DNA of 33,398 bases from Pseudomonadota bacterium (GTDB taxonomy: Bacteria > Pseudomonadota > Alphaproteobacteria > Rhodobacterales > Rhodobacteraceae), in the NCBI GenBank assembly GCA_021779835.1, contig JAJXZX010000032.1, positions 1 through 33,398 of the forward strand, in the 5' to 3' direction. A program made the position numbers and the translations under genes. This document shows positions 7,985 through 17,009 of this stretch, piece by piece; the first letter of the stretch is position 1; each line of letters opens with the position of its first letter. Under the pieces are notes generated by a model. That model saw nothing but the letters and a program-made list of their open reading frames with translations, did not search any database and was not told the DNA's origin.

Positions 7985-9094
7985 ATGACGCAATACCCTG
8001 TCTCGGCGATAATGCTGCGCGACCCGTCGTTGCTGGTGGGCGCGTTGATTGCCGAGGGATGGCGTGTGATCGGGCCAAAGCTGGACCAGAACGCGATTGT
8101 TTATGATCAGTTGATCAACGGCGACGACCTGCCTCGCGGCCTGACGGACGAGCAGGAAGCGGGCCATTACCGCATGGTGCCGGGGCGCGACGGGCGGTGG
8201 TTTGATTATGTCGTCGGTCCACAAAGCTGGAAGAAGTGGCTGTTTCCGGCGCGGCAAAAGCTTTGGTCAGCGACCCGGAGAGATGATGGTTTCGACATAG
8301 AGGCCCAAGCGACCGATTGGCCAAAAACGGCGTTCATCGGGGTGCGGGCTTGCGAAATTGCCGCCATGGCGGTGCAGGATCGCGTTTTCGACAATGGCAG
8401 CTTTGCCGATTCTGCCTATGCCGTTCGGCGGCGCGACACTTTGATTGTCGCGGTGCAATGTGCCCGCTCTGGCGCAACCTGTTTTTGTGCCTCAATGGAA
8501 ACCGGACCCCGTGCCAGTGCGGGCTTTGACATCGCCCTGACAGAGTTGGACGATGGGTTGTTCGCGGACTCCGGAAGCGACCGGGGCGCGGCAATCCTTG
8601 CGCGTTTGAACGCCCACCCTGCCCAACCCCGCCAGCGGCAGGAAGCGCAAGAAGTCAGCGCGCGCGCCGCCGCCATGCAGGTGCGACGCATGCCCGCCAA
8701 TGCACCCGAGGTGCTGCGCGCCCAGCCCGATCACCCCCAGTGGGATGAGGTCGCCAACCGCTGTCTGAGCTGTGGAAACTGCACCCTCGCCTGCCCCACT
8801 TGTTTTTGCACCGACGTCGAGGATGTCACCGACCTGTCGGGCAACCATGCAGAGCGCTGGCGCAGTTGGGACAGCTGCTTCAGCGTGGACTTTACGTACG
8901 TTCACGGCGGGTCGGTCCGCCGCTCGGTCAAATCGCGCTATCGCCAGTGGATGACCCACAAATTGTCGAGTTGGGTCGATCAATTTGGCACCTCCGGCTG
9001 TGTCGGCTGTGGGCGCTGCATCACGTGGTGCCCCGTCGGCATCGACATCACCAAAGAAGTCGCCGCCATCGCGGCATCGGGATCGGAGGGCTGA
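7985..9094 (+). CDS. hydB: Group 3b-like [NiFe] sulfhydrogenase beta subunit (4Fe-4S dicluster protein)
   Basis: A 369-residue iron-sulfur protein of the sulfhydrogenase beta / anaerobic sulfite reductase A family. In the soluble heterotetramer it passes electrons between the small subunit and the flavin subunit. An N-terminal domain with GVRACEI and [10 protein letters not shown] segments is followed by two ferredoxin-like sites: Cys260, 263, 266, 270 ([12 protein letters not shown]) and Cys339, 342, 345, 349 ([12 protein letters not shown]). ATG 7985 is chosen over upstream in-frame starts because GGAGGG lies seven bases before it and the family similarity begins there. First gene of the 3b operon, with four bases before the next ATG. 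Cytoplasmic. The symbol follows Pyrococcus usage. Confidence 0.88.
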   Translation: MTQYPVSAIMLRDPSLLVGALIAEGWRVIGPKLDQNAIVYDQLINGDDLPRGLTDEQEAGHYRMVPGRDGRWFDYVVGPQSWKKWLFPARQKLWSATRRDDGFDIEAQATDWPKTAFIGVRACEIAAMAVQDRVFDNGSFADSAYAVRRRDTLIVAVQCARSGATCFCASMETGPRASAGFDIALTELDDGLFADSGSDRGAAILARLNAHPAQPRQRQEAQEVSARAAAMQVRRMPANAPEVLRAQPDHPQWDEVANRCLSCGNCTLACPTCFCTDVEDVTDLSGNHAERWRSWDSCFSVDFTYVHGGSVRRSVKSRYRQWMTHKLSSWVDQFGTSGCVGCGRCITWCPVGIDITKEVAAIAASGSEG

Positions 9095-9098
9095 CCCT

Positions 9099-9569
9099 AT
9101 GCACACCCACGGATTTGAGAAAATCCTCGCCGACCATCCGCTGTTCACGTCGCTCGATACCGCAGCCCTTGCCCTGCTAGCGGGATGCGCGCGCAATGAA
9201 CACTTTCTGCAAGGTGCCACGATCTACGCCGAAGGGGACGCCGCCGACCGTTTCTTTATCCTGCGCCATGGCGACGTTGCGATGGAAATCGCAACGCCCG
9301 AACGCAGCGCTTTGATTGTCGAGACACTTCACGCGGGCGATGTGTTCGGCTGGTCGTGGATGATCGCGCCGTTCCGCCACACCTCGGATGCCCGCGCGAC
9401 AAGCGATGTGCGTGCGATCAGCCTTGATGGTGCCTGCCTTCGCCGCAAATGCGACGAAAATCCGGCGCTTGGCTATGCGCTGTTCCAGAACTGGATCCCC
9501 CACCTTGCCCGGCGGATGCGCGCCCTGCGCCTGCAAGTGCTTGACCTTTACGGCACGAGGGCGGGTTGA
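9099..9569 (+). CDS. Stand-alone cyclic-nucleotide-binding-domain protein in the hydrogenase operon
   Basis: A 156-residue protein consisting of one CRP-type beta-barrel domain and the following long helix (about 125-150), then it stops: there is no helix-turn-helix. The phosphate-binding cassette that normally begins FGE and holds an Arg-Ala pair reads FGWSWMIAPFRHTSDARA (83-100). The Glu that binds the cyclic nucleotide ribose is therefore Trp, and binding of cAMP is doubtful. The gene sits four bases after hydB and three before the gamma subunit gene, so it is co-transcribed. It may be an assembly or regulatory accessory of the enzyme rather than a transcription factor; that is inference. 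Confidence 0.8.
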   Translation: MHTHGFEKILADHPLFTSLDTAALALLAGCARNEHFLQGATIYAEGDAADRFFILRHGDVAMEIATPERSALIVETLHAGDVFGWSWMIAPFRHTSDARATSDVRAISLDGACLRRKCDENPALGYALFQNWIPHLARRMRALRLQVLDLYGTRAG

Positions 9570-9572
9570 GCG

Positions 9573-10418
9573 ATGACAGCCTCCCTGCCCCATGACCCGA
9601 TGCTGCCGCGCCGCTTTCGCGTTCTGCGTGCCTGGGCTGAAATCGACGGTGTTGCCAGTATGGAACTCACCCCGATTGACGCGCCAAGCGCGCCGTTTCG
9701 GCCCGGTCAGTTCAACATGCTTTATGCCTTTGGCGTTGGGGAAGTGCCGGTCTCGATCTCTGGCGATTTCGTGCGGCCGGAGGCGATCGTGCACACCACG
9801 CGCAATGTGGGCGCTGTCTCGGCGGCACTGGTTGCGCTGAAGGCGGGCGACATCATCGGTTTGCGCGGCCCCTTCGGGTCTGATTGGCCGGTAGCGCAGG
9901 AAACCGGGCGCCATGCGGTCTTTGTCGCGGGTGGGCTTGGCCTCGCGCCCCTGCGCCCCGCGATCTATCATGTGCTGCGAAATCGCGGTGCCTATAGTGG
10001 GCTTAGCGTGGTCTATGGCGCACGTTCGCCGGATGAGCTTCTCTTTGCAAGTGAGATGAAAGACTGGAAATCCCGCCTTGATGCCAAGGTTGAGGTGTCG
10101 GTTGACCACGCCGCCCCCGGCTGGAGCGGCCGCGTCGGAGTCGTCACCACCATTTTGGGGCGCGCCCTGTCGGGTGTCGATCCTGCCACCGTGTCGGCTT
10201 TCGTCTGCGGGCCAGAAATCATGATGAGGTTCACCGTGGAAACCCTTGCCATCGCAGGCGTTTCGCAAGATCGCATCTGGATATCGATGGAACGCAGCAT
10301 GAAATGCGCGGTGGGGTTTTGCGGCCATTGCCAGTTCGGCCCCGACTTCGTCTGCAAGGACGGACCGGTTTTCCGCCACGACACCGTCGCCGCCCGCATC
10401 GCGCTCAAGGAGGTCTAG
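9573..10418 (+). CDS. hydG: Group 3b-like [NiFe] sulfhydrogenase gamma subunit (FAD/NAD(P) reductase)
   Basis: A 281-residue ferredoxin-reductase-family protein that exchanges electrons between the hydrogenase and NAD(P)(H). The FAD-binding barrel holds RPGQFNML and PVSISG in the first 70 residues, the nucleotide domain has [13 protein letters not shown] and later FVCGPEIMM, and the C-terminus binds a 2Fe-2S cluster through Cys245, 250, 253 and 261 (CAVGFCGHC, then C), as in dihydroorotate dehydrogenase electron-transfer subunits. Length is normal. It lies between the cyclic-nucleotide-domain gene and the small subunit gene, with three-base gaps on both sides. Preference for NADP over NAD is expected from the family but not shown by the sequence. 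Confidence 0.9.
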   Translation: MTASLPHDPMLPRRFRVLRAWAEIDGVASMELTPIDAPSAPFRPGQFNMLYAFGVGEVPVSISGDFVRPEAIVHTTRNVGAVSAALVALKAGDIIGLRGPFGSDWPVAQETGRHAVFVAGGLGLAPLRPAIYHVLRNRGAYSGLSVVYGARSPDELLFASEMKDWKSRLDAKVEVSVDHAAPGWSGRVGVVTTILGRALSGVDPATVSAFVCGPEIMMRFTVETLAIAGVSQDRIWISMERSMKCAVGFCGHCQFGPDFVCKDGPVFRHDTVAARIALKEV

Positions 10419-10421
10419 GAC

Positions 10422-11192
10422 ATGGCCCCTCGTCCCAAGCTCGCCGTCTGGAAATTCGCCTCTTGCGACGGCTGCCAACTCACCCTGCTCGACTGCGAGG
10501 ACGAATTGCTGGCGATCGCCGACGCCCTGGACATCGCGCAATTTCTTGAGGCGACCAAGGTGGCGACTGATGGTCCTTATGACGTCTCGCTGGTCGAAGG
10601 CTCTATCACGACGGCCCATGATGCCCAGCGCATCCGTGACATCCGCGCGCAGACCAAGACCCTTATTACCATCGGCGCCTGCGCCACGGCGGGTGGCACC
10701 CAGTCTTTGCGCAATTTTGCAGATGTCGATGCCTACACAAGCATGGTCTATGCGCATCCCGACTACATCTCGACTCTGGCCACCTCCACCCCGATTTCGG
10801 ACCATGTGAAGGTGGATTTCGAACTGCGCGGCTGCCCGGTCTCCAAACACCAACTGCTGGAGCTGATTTCCGCCACGCTCGCCGGGCGCAAACCCCATGT
10901 TCCGCTCACATCGCAATGCACCGAATGCAAACAGCATGGCACGACCTGCGTGACGGTCGCCCATGGCATCCCCTGCCTTGGCCCGGTGACGCAGGCGGGC
11001 TGCGGCAACCTTTGCCCCTCTGTCGGGCGCGGCTGCTACGGCTGTTTCGGGCCAAAGGAAACGCCCAACGCGGCGGCGCTTTCGGCGCAGATGGCGGGGC
11101 TTGGCCTGCCGCCGCGCGCGCTGCGCGACCTCTATCGCAGCTTCAACGCGGCAGCCCCCGAATTCCAAGCGGAGAGCAAACGCCATGACTGA
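10422..11192 (+). CDS. hydD: Group 3b-like [NiFe] sulfhydrogenase delta subunit (hydrogenase small subunit)
   Basis: A 256-residue soluble hydrogenase small subunit. It carries the electron-relay iron-sulfur clusters next to the active site. The proximal cluster ligands include Cys15 and Cys18 (SCDGCQL), [10 protein letters not shown] and [11 protein letters not shown]. Further cysteines follow in [24 protein letters not shown] and RGCYGCFGP for the other clusters. There is no Tat signal and no C-terminal membrane helix, unlike the second small subunit in this window, so it is cytoplasmic. A near-perfect AGGAGGT ribosome site lies just upstream and spans the preceding stop region. The end overlaps the large subunit gene by eight bases, suggesting translational coupling. 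Confidence 0.92.
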   Translation: MAPRPKLAVWKFASCDGCQLTLLDCEDELLAIADALDIAQFLEATKVATDGPYDVSLVEGSITTAHDAQRIRDIRAQTKTLITIGACATAGGTQSLRNFADVDAYTSMVYAHPDYISTLATSTPISDHVKVDFELRGCPVSKHQLLELISATLAGRKPHVPLTSQCTECKQHGTTCVTVAHGIPCLGPVTQAGCGNLCPSVGRGCYGCFGPKETPNAAALSAQMAGLGLPPRALRDLYRSFNAAAPEFQAESKRHD

Positions 11193-12474
11193 GCGCATCA
11201 TTCAGGTTGACGCGCTTGCCCGCGTCGAGGGGGAAGGCGCGCTCTATGTCCGCCTCAACGGCGCGCAGATCGAGGCGGTAGAGTTCCGCATCTTCGAGCC
11301 GCCCCGGTTTTTTGAGGCCTTCATGGTCGGGCGCGACGCGCGTGAAGCCCCTGACATCACCTCGCGTATCTGCGGCATCTGTCCGATTGCGTATATCATG
11401 GGGGCCAGTCAGGCGGTCGAACAGGCGCTTGGCATCGGCACCTCGCCAGACATCGAGGCGCTGCGCCGGATGCTCTATTGCGGCGAGTGGATTCAAAGCC
11501 ACGTTCTGCACGCCGCCATGTTGCACGCGCCGGATTTTCTGGGGCTGGCCGACGCGATTGAGATCGCCAAGACCAACCCCGACCTCGTGCGCAAGGCGCT
11601 GCGCCTGAAGAAGCTGGGCAATACGTTGATGGAGGTGATCGGCGGCCGCTCGGTCCATCCCGTCAACACGCGGATCGGCGGGTTTTACCGCGCGCCGGAG
11701 GTTGAGCGGATCCGGGCGCTGATCCCAGAGCTTGAGTGGGGCGCGCAGGCGGCACGCGAATTGACGCTGGCTTTCGCGGGGTTTGATTTTCCGGCGGATG
11801 AGTATGATTACCACTTCGTCTCGCTGGTCCATCCAGAGGATTATCCGATCACGCAGGGGCGGATTGGGTCCAGCCGGGGCCTCGACATCCCGGTCGCTGA
11901 TTTCAACGCGCATTTCAGCGAACACCATGTCGCGCGGTCCAACGCCTTGCAGGGGCGGATGAAGGATGGGTCGGCCTACCTTGTCGGGCCGCTGGCGCGC
12001 TATACCAACAACTATGACCGGCTGTCGGCCAGTTGTCAGGCGACGGCGCTTGAGGCCGGGTTGGGGCCAGTGGTGCGCAATCCATTCAAGTCGATCCTCG
12101 TGCGGATGATCGAAGTGCAATATGCCTGCGAAGAAGCGGCGCGCATTGCGGGCAGTTATGTCGCCCCCAGCCCCGCCTTTTTCGTTGCGCCGGACCGCGC
12201 GGGCGAGGGTCATGGCTGCACCGAAGCGCCGCGCGGCTTGTGTTACCACCATTACCGCATCGACGCCGAGGGTCGCATCGAGATGGCGCAGATCGTGCCG
12301 CCCACCTCGCAGAACCAGCCGCAGATAGAGGCCGACCTTACGCGGGTGGTTGCGGCAAACCTAGGTATGGCCGACGACGCGTTGAAGTGGCGCTGCGAGC
12401 AGACGATCCGCAACTATGACCCCTGCATTTCCTGCGCGACGCATTTCCTGAAGCTGACGGTTGACCGTGTCTGA
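11185..12474 (+). CDS. hydA: Group 3b-like [NiFe] sulfhydrogenase alpha subunit (catalytic large subunit)
   Basis: A 429-residue NiFe catalytic subunit that reversibly oxidises H2. The N-terminal nickel motif is RICGIC at residues 61-66 and the C-terminal one DPCISCATH at 412-420, giving the four cysteines that hold the NiFe site. Nine residues (FLKLTVDRV) follow the His and should be removed by the maturation protease encoded next. ATG 11185 lies in the eight-base overlap ATGACTGA with the small subunit stop. The short length, soluble partners and flavin subunit place it in group 3b rather than group 1. In archaea these enzymes can also reduce sulfur or polysulfide; that activity is not provable here. 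Confidence 0.93.
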   Translation: MTERIIQVDALARVEGEGALYVRLNGAQIEAVEFRIFEPPRFFEAFMVGRDAREAPDITSRICGICPIAYIMGASQAVEQALGIGTSPDIEALRRMLYCGEWIQSHVLHAAMLHAPDFLGLADAIEIAKTNPDLVRKALRLKKLGNTLMEVIGGRSVHPVNTRIGGFYRAPEVERIRALIPELEWGAQAARELTLAFAGFDFPADEYDYHFVSLVHPEDYPITQGRIGSSRGLDIPVADFNAHFSEHHVARSNALQGRMKDGSAYLVGPLARYTNNYDRLSASCQATALEAGLGPVVRNPFKSILVRMIEVQYACEEAARIAGSYVAPSPAFFVAPDRAGEGHGCTEAPRGLCYHHYRIDAEGRIEMAQIVPPTSQNQPQIEADLTRVVAANLGMADDALKWRCEQTIRNYDPCISCATHFLKLTVDRV

Positions 12475-12940
12475 CCGCCCGTTGTTCGTGGGCATCGGCA
12501 ATGCTTTCCGCCGCGACGACGGGCTTGGCCCCTGGGTCGCCGAGGCACTGGCGGCGCGCGGGCTGAACGCTGTGCCACATGCGGGCGACGGCGCGGGCTT
12601 GCTCGATCACTTTGCGGCCTCCCCCTCGGTGGTGCTGATTGACGCCACGCGCAGCGGGGCGGCGGCCGGCACCCTGCGACGTCTTGATGCGCGGGCGGAG
12701 GCGATCCCGGCCGAGTTTTTCCACTATTCCACGCATCGCTTTGGCCTTGCCGAGGCGGTGGAGACCGCGCGCGCGCTGGGGCTTTTGCCCGCGCGCCTGA
12801 TCATCTATGGCATCGAGGGCAGCGATTTCGGTGCGGGTCTTGGCCTTAGCGCGCCGGTGCCGGCGGCAGCAACCGCCCTAATCACAGCATTGATTGGCGC
12901 GGGCGAGACGCCTCGCGGTTCAGTAGCACAGAACCTTTAA
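12467..12940 (+). CDS. Hydrogenase maturation protease for the group 3b enzyme
   Basis: About 157 residues of the HyaD/HycI nickel-dependent endopeptidase family, which trims the C-terminus of the large subunit after NiFe insertion. Family residues are visible: GIGNAFRRDDG near the N-terminus, LIDATRSG in the middle and STHRFGL with the His ligand. GTG 12467 is chosen because GTGTCTGA repeats the eight-base overlap seen between delta and alpha genes; TTG 12461 is an alternative. Being last in the operon, it most likely processes the alpha subunit just upstream. Its 3' end overlaps the end of the opposite-strand DsrE-family gene by 21 bases. Confidence 0.88.
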   Translation: MSDRPLFVGIGNAFRRDDGLGPWVAEALAARGLNAVPHAGDGAGLLDHFAASPSVVLIDATRSGAAAGTLRRLDARAEAIPAEFFHYSTHRFGLAEAVETARALGLLPARLIIYGIEGSDFGAGLGLSAPVPAAATALITALIGAGETPRGSVAQNL

Positions 12941-13294
12941 ATCATCGTCTTCCATGACCTTTTCGATCACCGCCGCGCCACCCAAAATCCCCTCACATTC
13001 CGGGATCAGGTCGTCCACCGTCATGTCAAACAGATCCAGGTTGGGCGAACAGCAGTAGAATTTCACCCCGGCGTCATGCGCGTCCTTGATGAAATCGTAA
13101 ACGGACTTTGGCGACCCGGCTTTGACGAACAGCTTTTCCGCCACGCCCTTTTTCAGCAACCGGCCAGAGGTCGCGGTGCAAACCACCTCTACCTCATAAT
13201 CCATCGCGGCGGCGACGGTCGCCTGAAAGAAAGGCGCGCCGAGCTCTTCGCGCGGGTCGGTATTAGCCATCATGATCAGCAGTTTTTTCGCCAT
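12920..13294 (-). CDS. DsrE-family protein, last gene of the Isp-type hydrogenase operon
   Basis: A 124-residue single-domain DsrE/DsrF-like protein, a small alpha/beta family that often carries sulfur as a persulfide on cysteine or serves as a peroxiredoxin-like accessory. The chain starts KKLLIMMANTDP and holds cysteines at 39, 81, 82, 100 and 123. The adjacent pair Cys81-Cys82 (FYCCSPNLDL) lies where DsrE-type proteins have an active cysteine. It follows isp2 by 24 bases with an AAGGA site, so it belongs to the same transcript. The link to sulfur traffic is inference from family and context. Its tail overlaps the 3' end of the convergent protease gene. Confidence 0.8.
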   Translation of the reverse strand: MAKKLLIMMANTDPREELGAPFFQATVAAAMDYEVEVVCTATSGRLLKKGVAEKLFVKAGSPKSVYDFIKDAHDAGVKFYCCSPNLDLFDMTVDDLIPECEGILGGAAVIEKVMEDDDLKVLCY

Positions 13295-13318
13295 CCGGCC
13301 TATTCCTTCTGTCGTCGT

Positions 13319-14578
13319 TCAGGCCGATTTGGCCGCGCCATCGTCAAGATGTTCCGCAACGATTTCAACAAGGCTTTCCAGCCCGCCGTCCCACTTCCAG
13401 TGGATCTTGCTTTCATCCATCGTCAGACGGCAATTGGCGCAGGCTGACACCAGTGTATTCGTGCCGGTTGCCGCGACCTGATCTATCTTGATCTTGAAGA
13501 CCTTGTGGCGCAAATCCGCCGCGCGCCCGATTGCCTGCACCCCACCACCACCACCGCAGCACCAGTTCATTTCCGCCGTGGGCGTCATCTCGTGGAAATC
13601 GGTGGCAAAGCCTTCGAGGATATAGCGCGCATCGGCCGCCGCCCCGCCTCGGCGCGAGATCTGACAGGGGTCGTGATAGGTCATCGCGGTGTCGTAGGGC
13701 TTCAGATGCAGCCGCCCCTCGCGCTTTAGTTTTGCCATGTATTCGGTGATGTGCAGCACCTCGAACGGCAAGGGCCGCCCAAGGATATTGGCCGCGCTCC
13801 ATCGCAGCACGCCGTAGGCATGGCCGCATTCCGGGATCACCACCGTCTTCGCGCCCACCTTTTCGGCTGCATCGACAATGCGCTGGATCATGATCTTGGC
13901 GATATCGCCACGCCCGGCGAGGTAGCCAAAGTTGGTCGCCTCATAGCCCGTGGTGGAGAACGTCCAGTCAACCCCGGCATGGGTCATGATTTTCGCCATC
14001 GCCGACAGCGAGGTCGGGTATTTCATCGCCTCAATCGAGGAAACGGTCAGCAGGACGTCGGAATGTGCCTTGTCCACCACCATCGCGACCTCTTGGTCGT
14101 CGGCCAGCCAGTCAAGCCGGTCGATGAGTTTCGCCGGGGTCAGGCCCAGCGGACTGCCATGATCGCGCGAATTTTCCGCCGCTTGCAAAAGGTCGGCTGG
14201 CCCCAATCCCGCCGCGACAAACGCCTTGCGCGCCTGCCCCACGATCGAGGCGATGTCGATGCCCATCGGGCAAACCTCGGTGCAGCGGCCGCACATGGTG
14301 CAGGTGTCAAAGATCAGCTCTTCCCATTCGGTCAGGTCTTTTTCGGTGATCTTTGGCGCAAGGCCCAACCATTTCAGCGGCCATTTCTGCCCCCGGTAGG
14401 CCTTGGCAATCGGGAACAGTTTGTAGGCGGGCGTGTGGCGCGGATCGCCCGAGGTTCGGTAGAACAGGCAGGCGTCGGCACATTGGCCGCAATGCACGCA
14501 AGCCTCCAGATAACTGACCAGATGTTCCTCGGTCTGGGCGAGGAACGTGCGGGTTGCGGCCTGAACGTCGATGGTCAT
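13319..14578 (-). CDS. isp2: Isp2, HdrD-like iron-sulfur subunit of the Isp-type hydrogenase
   Basis: A 419-residue protein similar to heterodisulfide reductase subunit D. Two 4Fe-4S ferredoxin motifs stand at Cys27, 30, 33, 37 and Cys93, 96, 99, 103. The C-terminal half has one complete CCG domain: Cys305, Cys340-341 and Cys380/383 with about 35 residues between. The first CCG repeat is degenerate, keeping Cys251 in PECGHAYG. No membrane helix is present; it should sit on the cytoplasmic side against Isp1. With Isp1 it is proposed in purple sulfur bacteria to pass electrons between the HynSL hydrogenase and a thiol/disulfide or sulfur-linked partner. An SD of AGGAGG overlaps the preceding stop codon. 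Confidence 0.88.
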   Translation of the reverse strand: MTIDVQAATRTFLAQTEEHLVSYLEACVHCGQCADACLFYRTSGDPRHTPAYKLFPIAKAYRGQKWPLKWLGLAPKITEKDLTEWEELIFDTCTMCGRCTEVCPMGIDIASIVGQARKAFVAAGLGPADLLQAAENSRDHGSPLGLTPAKLIDRLDWLADDQEVAMVVDKAHSDVLLTVSSIEAMKYPTSLSAMAKIMTHAGVDWTFSTTGYEATNFGYLAGRGDIAKIMIQRIVDAAEKVGAKTVVIPECGHAYGVLRWSAANILGRPLPFEVLHITEYMAKLKREGRLHLKPYDTAMTYHDPCQISRRGGAAADARYILEGFATDFHEMTPTAEMNWCCGGGGGVQAIGRAADLRHKVFKIKIDQVAATGTNTLVSACANCRLTMDESKIHWKWDGGLESLVEIVAEHLDDGAAKSA

Positions 14579-14587
14579 GGCGCCCTC

Positions 14588-16333
14588 CTAGTTGACGGTG
14601 ACCTGCATCAGTTCCGTGCCGTCGGGATCGACGACGTGAACCGCGCAGGCAATACAGGGGTCGAAAGAGTGGATGGTGCGCAGGATTTCAAGCGGCTGCT
14701 TGGGGTCATAGAGCGTGTGACGATCCATCAGCGCGGCCTCATACGGGCCGGGTTTTCCATGGGTATCGCGCGGTCCGGCGTTCCACGTCGAGGGCACAAC
14801 CGCCTGATAATTCTCGATCTTGGCGTCCTTGATGACAACCCAATGGGCCAGCGCCCCGCGTGGCGCCTCCATGAAACCCACGCCGCGCGCTTCGGCGGGC
14901 CAGGTCGAGGGATCCCACTTCGCCTCGTTATGCACGGCCATGTCGCCTGCCTTGATATTGGCGACAAGGTTCGCGTACCAGATCGACATCTGGTCAGCGA
15001 CGATCTTGCTTTCCAACGTCCGCGCCGCCGTCCGCCCCATCGTCGAAAACATCGCCGTCAGCGGCAGGTCGAGCTTTTTCAGCGCCATGCCCGCCAGTTC
15101 CCTGGTCGGCTCATGCCCCTTGGCGTAAAGCATCAGCACCCGCGCCAACGGCCCCACCTCCATCACGTTGCCCTTCCAGCGCGGCGATTTCAGCCAGCTG
15201 TAGCTGTCTTCGACATTCAGCTGATCGTAAGGGGGTTTGGGTCCGGTATAGTTCAGGTTGGTCTCGCCCGCATAGGGATGCAAACCGCCCGTCTTGCCGC
15301 CCGAGTAGTCGTAGTAGGAGTGCGAGACGAATTCCTGCACCTGCGACGGATCGTTCAGATCGACCGGGTGGATGGTGCTAAGATCGCGGTTCAGGATTGC
15401 ACCGGACGGGATCAGCCAGCTCGAGGGATCACCGATCCCCTTTTCCGGAAAATCACCGAACGTCATGAAGTTGCCAACCCCTTCGCCGCGCGCGAACCAA
15501 TCTTTGTAGTAGGACGCAATCGCCAGCGTGTCGGGCACATAGACCTGATCGACAAACTCCTGCATCCGCGCGATCACCGATTTGATCTGATCGAGCCCGG
15601 CCATGTTCAACGCGGTGCCCGAAACCCCGCCAGAGGCCCCCGGATTGATGCTGATCGGCGAGGGAGAGCCGCCGACAAGGAAGTTCGGATGCGGGTTCTT
15701 GCCACCAAAGATCGTGTGGATCTGCACCACCTCACGCTGCCACTGCAACGCTTCAAGGTAATGCGCGACGGCCATCAGGTTCGCCTCTGGCGGCAGTTTA
15801 TAGCCGGGGTTGCCCCAATAGCCGTTGGCGAAGATACCAAGCTGGCCGCCCTCGACAAAGGTTTTGATCTTCTTTTGCACGTCCGCGAAATAGCCCGGGC
15901 TCGACTTCGGCCAACTGGAAATCGACTGCGCCAAGGCCGATGTCGCCGCCGGATCGGCCTTCAGCGACGAGACGACATCGACCCAGTCAAGCGCGTGCAG
16001 GTGGTAGAAATGCATCACATGGTCATGCACATATTGCGCGGCAATCATCAGGTTGCGGATCAATTGCGCGTTGGGCGGAATGGGATATTTCAGCGCGTCC
16101 TCGACGGCGCGCACGCTGGCAATGCCGTGCACCAACGTGCAGACGCCGCAGATGCGCTGCGCAAAGGCCCAAGCCTCGCGCGGGTCGCGGCCCTTCAGGA
16201 TCAACTCGATCCCGCGCACCATGGTGCCAGAGGAATAGGCGCCGATGATCGTGCCATCTGCCGAAGTCTCGGCCTCAATGCGCAGATGCCCTTCGATGCG
16301 GGTGACCGGGTCAACGACGACGCGTTGGGTCAT
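14588..16333 (-). CDS. hynL: Group 1 (Isp-type) [NiFe] hydrogenase large subunit
   Basis: A 581-residue catalytic subunit of a membrane-associated group 1 hydrogenase. It starts with the typical VVVDPVTRIEGHLRIE, carries RICGVC at 60-65 and DPCIACAVH at 558-566. Fifteen residues (VVDPDGTELMQVTVN) follow the His and should be cleaved during maturation. Full-length for the family. It lacks an export signal and would cross the membrane bound to the Tat-signal small subunit. AAGGA precedes the ATG. It lies between isp1 (16 bases upstream) and isp2 (9 bases downstream); in Thiocapsa the published order is hynS-isp1-isp2-hynL, so the last two are swapped here. Confidence 0.94.
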   Translation of the reverse strand: MTQRVVVDPVTRIEGHLRIEAETSADGTIIGAYSSGTMVRGIELILKGRDPREAWAFAQRICGVCTLVHGIASVRAVEDALKYPIPPNAQLIRNLMIAAQYVHDHVMHFYHLHALDWVDVVSSLKADPAATSALAQSISSWPKSSPGYFADVQKKIKTFVEGGQLGIFANGYWGNPGYKLPPEANLMAVAHYLEALQWQREVVQIHTIFGGKNPHPNFLVGGSPSPISINPGASGGVSGTALNMAGLDQIKSVIARMQEFVDQVYVPDTLAIASYYKDWFARGEGVGNFMTFGDFPEKGIGDPSSWLIPSGAILNRDLSTIHPVDLNDPSQVQEFVSHSYYDYSGGKTGGLHPYAGETNLNYTGPKPPYDQLNVEDSYSWLKSPRWKGNVMEVGPLARVLMLYAKGHEPTRELAGMALKKLDLPLTAMFSTMGRTAARTLESKIVADQMSIWYANLVANIKAGDMAVHNEAKWDPSTWPAEARGVGFMEAPRGALAHWVVIKDAKIENYQAVVPSTWNAGPRDTHGKPGPYEAALMDRHTLYDPKQPLEILRTIHSFDPCIACAVHVVDPDGTELMQVTVN

Positions 16334-16349
16334 GGCTTGGTCCTTTCGG

Positions 16350-17009
16350 TCAAATCTTCACCCCACGCCGGCCGTAAGAAATTCCGGTCTCGGCGCGGGT
16401 CAGGAAAACGAGGAATGCGTGCATCAGTTTGCCAAAGGGAAACCAGATCAGCAGCGCGGCGATTGTTAGCATATGGATGGCCAGCAGCGTCTCATACCGC
16501 GCGCCAAGGTGGCTGACGGCCAGAAGCCCGGTCAGCACCGGGGCCGTGGTGATCGCCCAGGTGAAATAGTCGTTGACGGTCGAGATCAGCCGCATCACCG
16601 GACTGGTCACGCGCCGCACCAGCGCCGCCACCAGCGAGGCAAGCGTCACAATCGCCGCGACAGAGATCACGCTGGTTGGCAAGCCCGGCCAGTGAACGCC
16701 GAACAGCCCCTGCAAGACGAGGATGTGCTGCGCAAAACCGAACACGATTATCGCCAGCCCGAGGTGGAAGATATAGCCGTTGATCATGGCGAAGGTTGAG
16801 GTTTGCCCCATCGCCTTCGGCACCCACATGTGACGCACAAACCCCGTGATCGCGGCTTTGACATCAGACGGTGCACCGATGCGGCGGGCCGTCTTGTCCG
16901 ACGCCCACGGCAGGCCAAGCAGACTGATCAGCCGCCACAGGACCCCCAGCACGAACACCGCCATTGCGAAGGTCAGCGCGGGTCCGCGCGCGAAATCAAG
17001 CAGGGTCAT
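16350..17009 (-). CDS. isp1: Isp1, cytochrome b subunit of the Isp-type hydrogenase
   Basis: A 219-residue integral membrane protein with about five hydrophobic helices, of the NarI-like cytochrome b type. Histidines in the helices (IFHLGLAIIVFGFAQHI, VSHLG, LLAIHMLTI, GKLMHAF) are candidates for two heme b groups. It would anchor the periplasmic HynSL pair and move electrons across the membrane to Isp2 or the quinone pool. ATG 17009 overlaps the small subunit stop as ATGA. A longer frame upstream is only read-through in the small-subunit region. Next gene follows after 16 bases. Identification as Isp1 relies on the hynS/hynL/isp2 neighbours as well as the heme pattern. Confidence 0.88.
   Translation of the reverse strand: MTLLDFARGPALTFAMAVFVLGVLWRLISLLGLPWASDKTARRIGAPSDVKAAITGFVRHMWVPKAMGQTSTFAMINGYIFHLGLAIIVFGFAQHILVLQGLFGVHWPGLPTSVISVAAIVTLASLVAALVRRVTSPVMRLISTVNDYFTWAITTAPVLTGLLAVSHLGARYETLLAIHMLTIAALLIWFPFGKLMHAFLVFLTRAETGISYGRRGVKI

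Noticed and set aside
9177..11201. 674-residue minus-strand frame across the hydrogenase gamma and delta genes
   Set aside because: Arg/His/Gly-rich composition typical of an antisense shadow in GC-rich DNA; three well-recognised genes occupy the other strand.
13751..16516. 921-residue plus-strand frame across isp2 and hynL
   Set aside because: Shadow of two certain hydrogenase genes; composition dominated by Arg, His and Gln, with no family resemblance.
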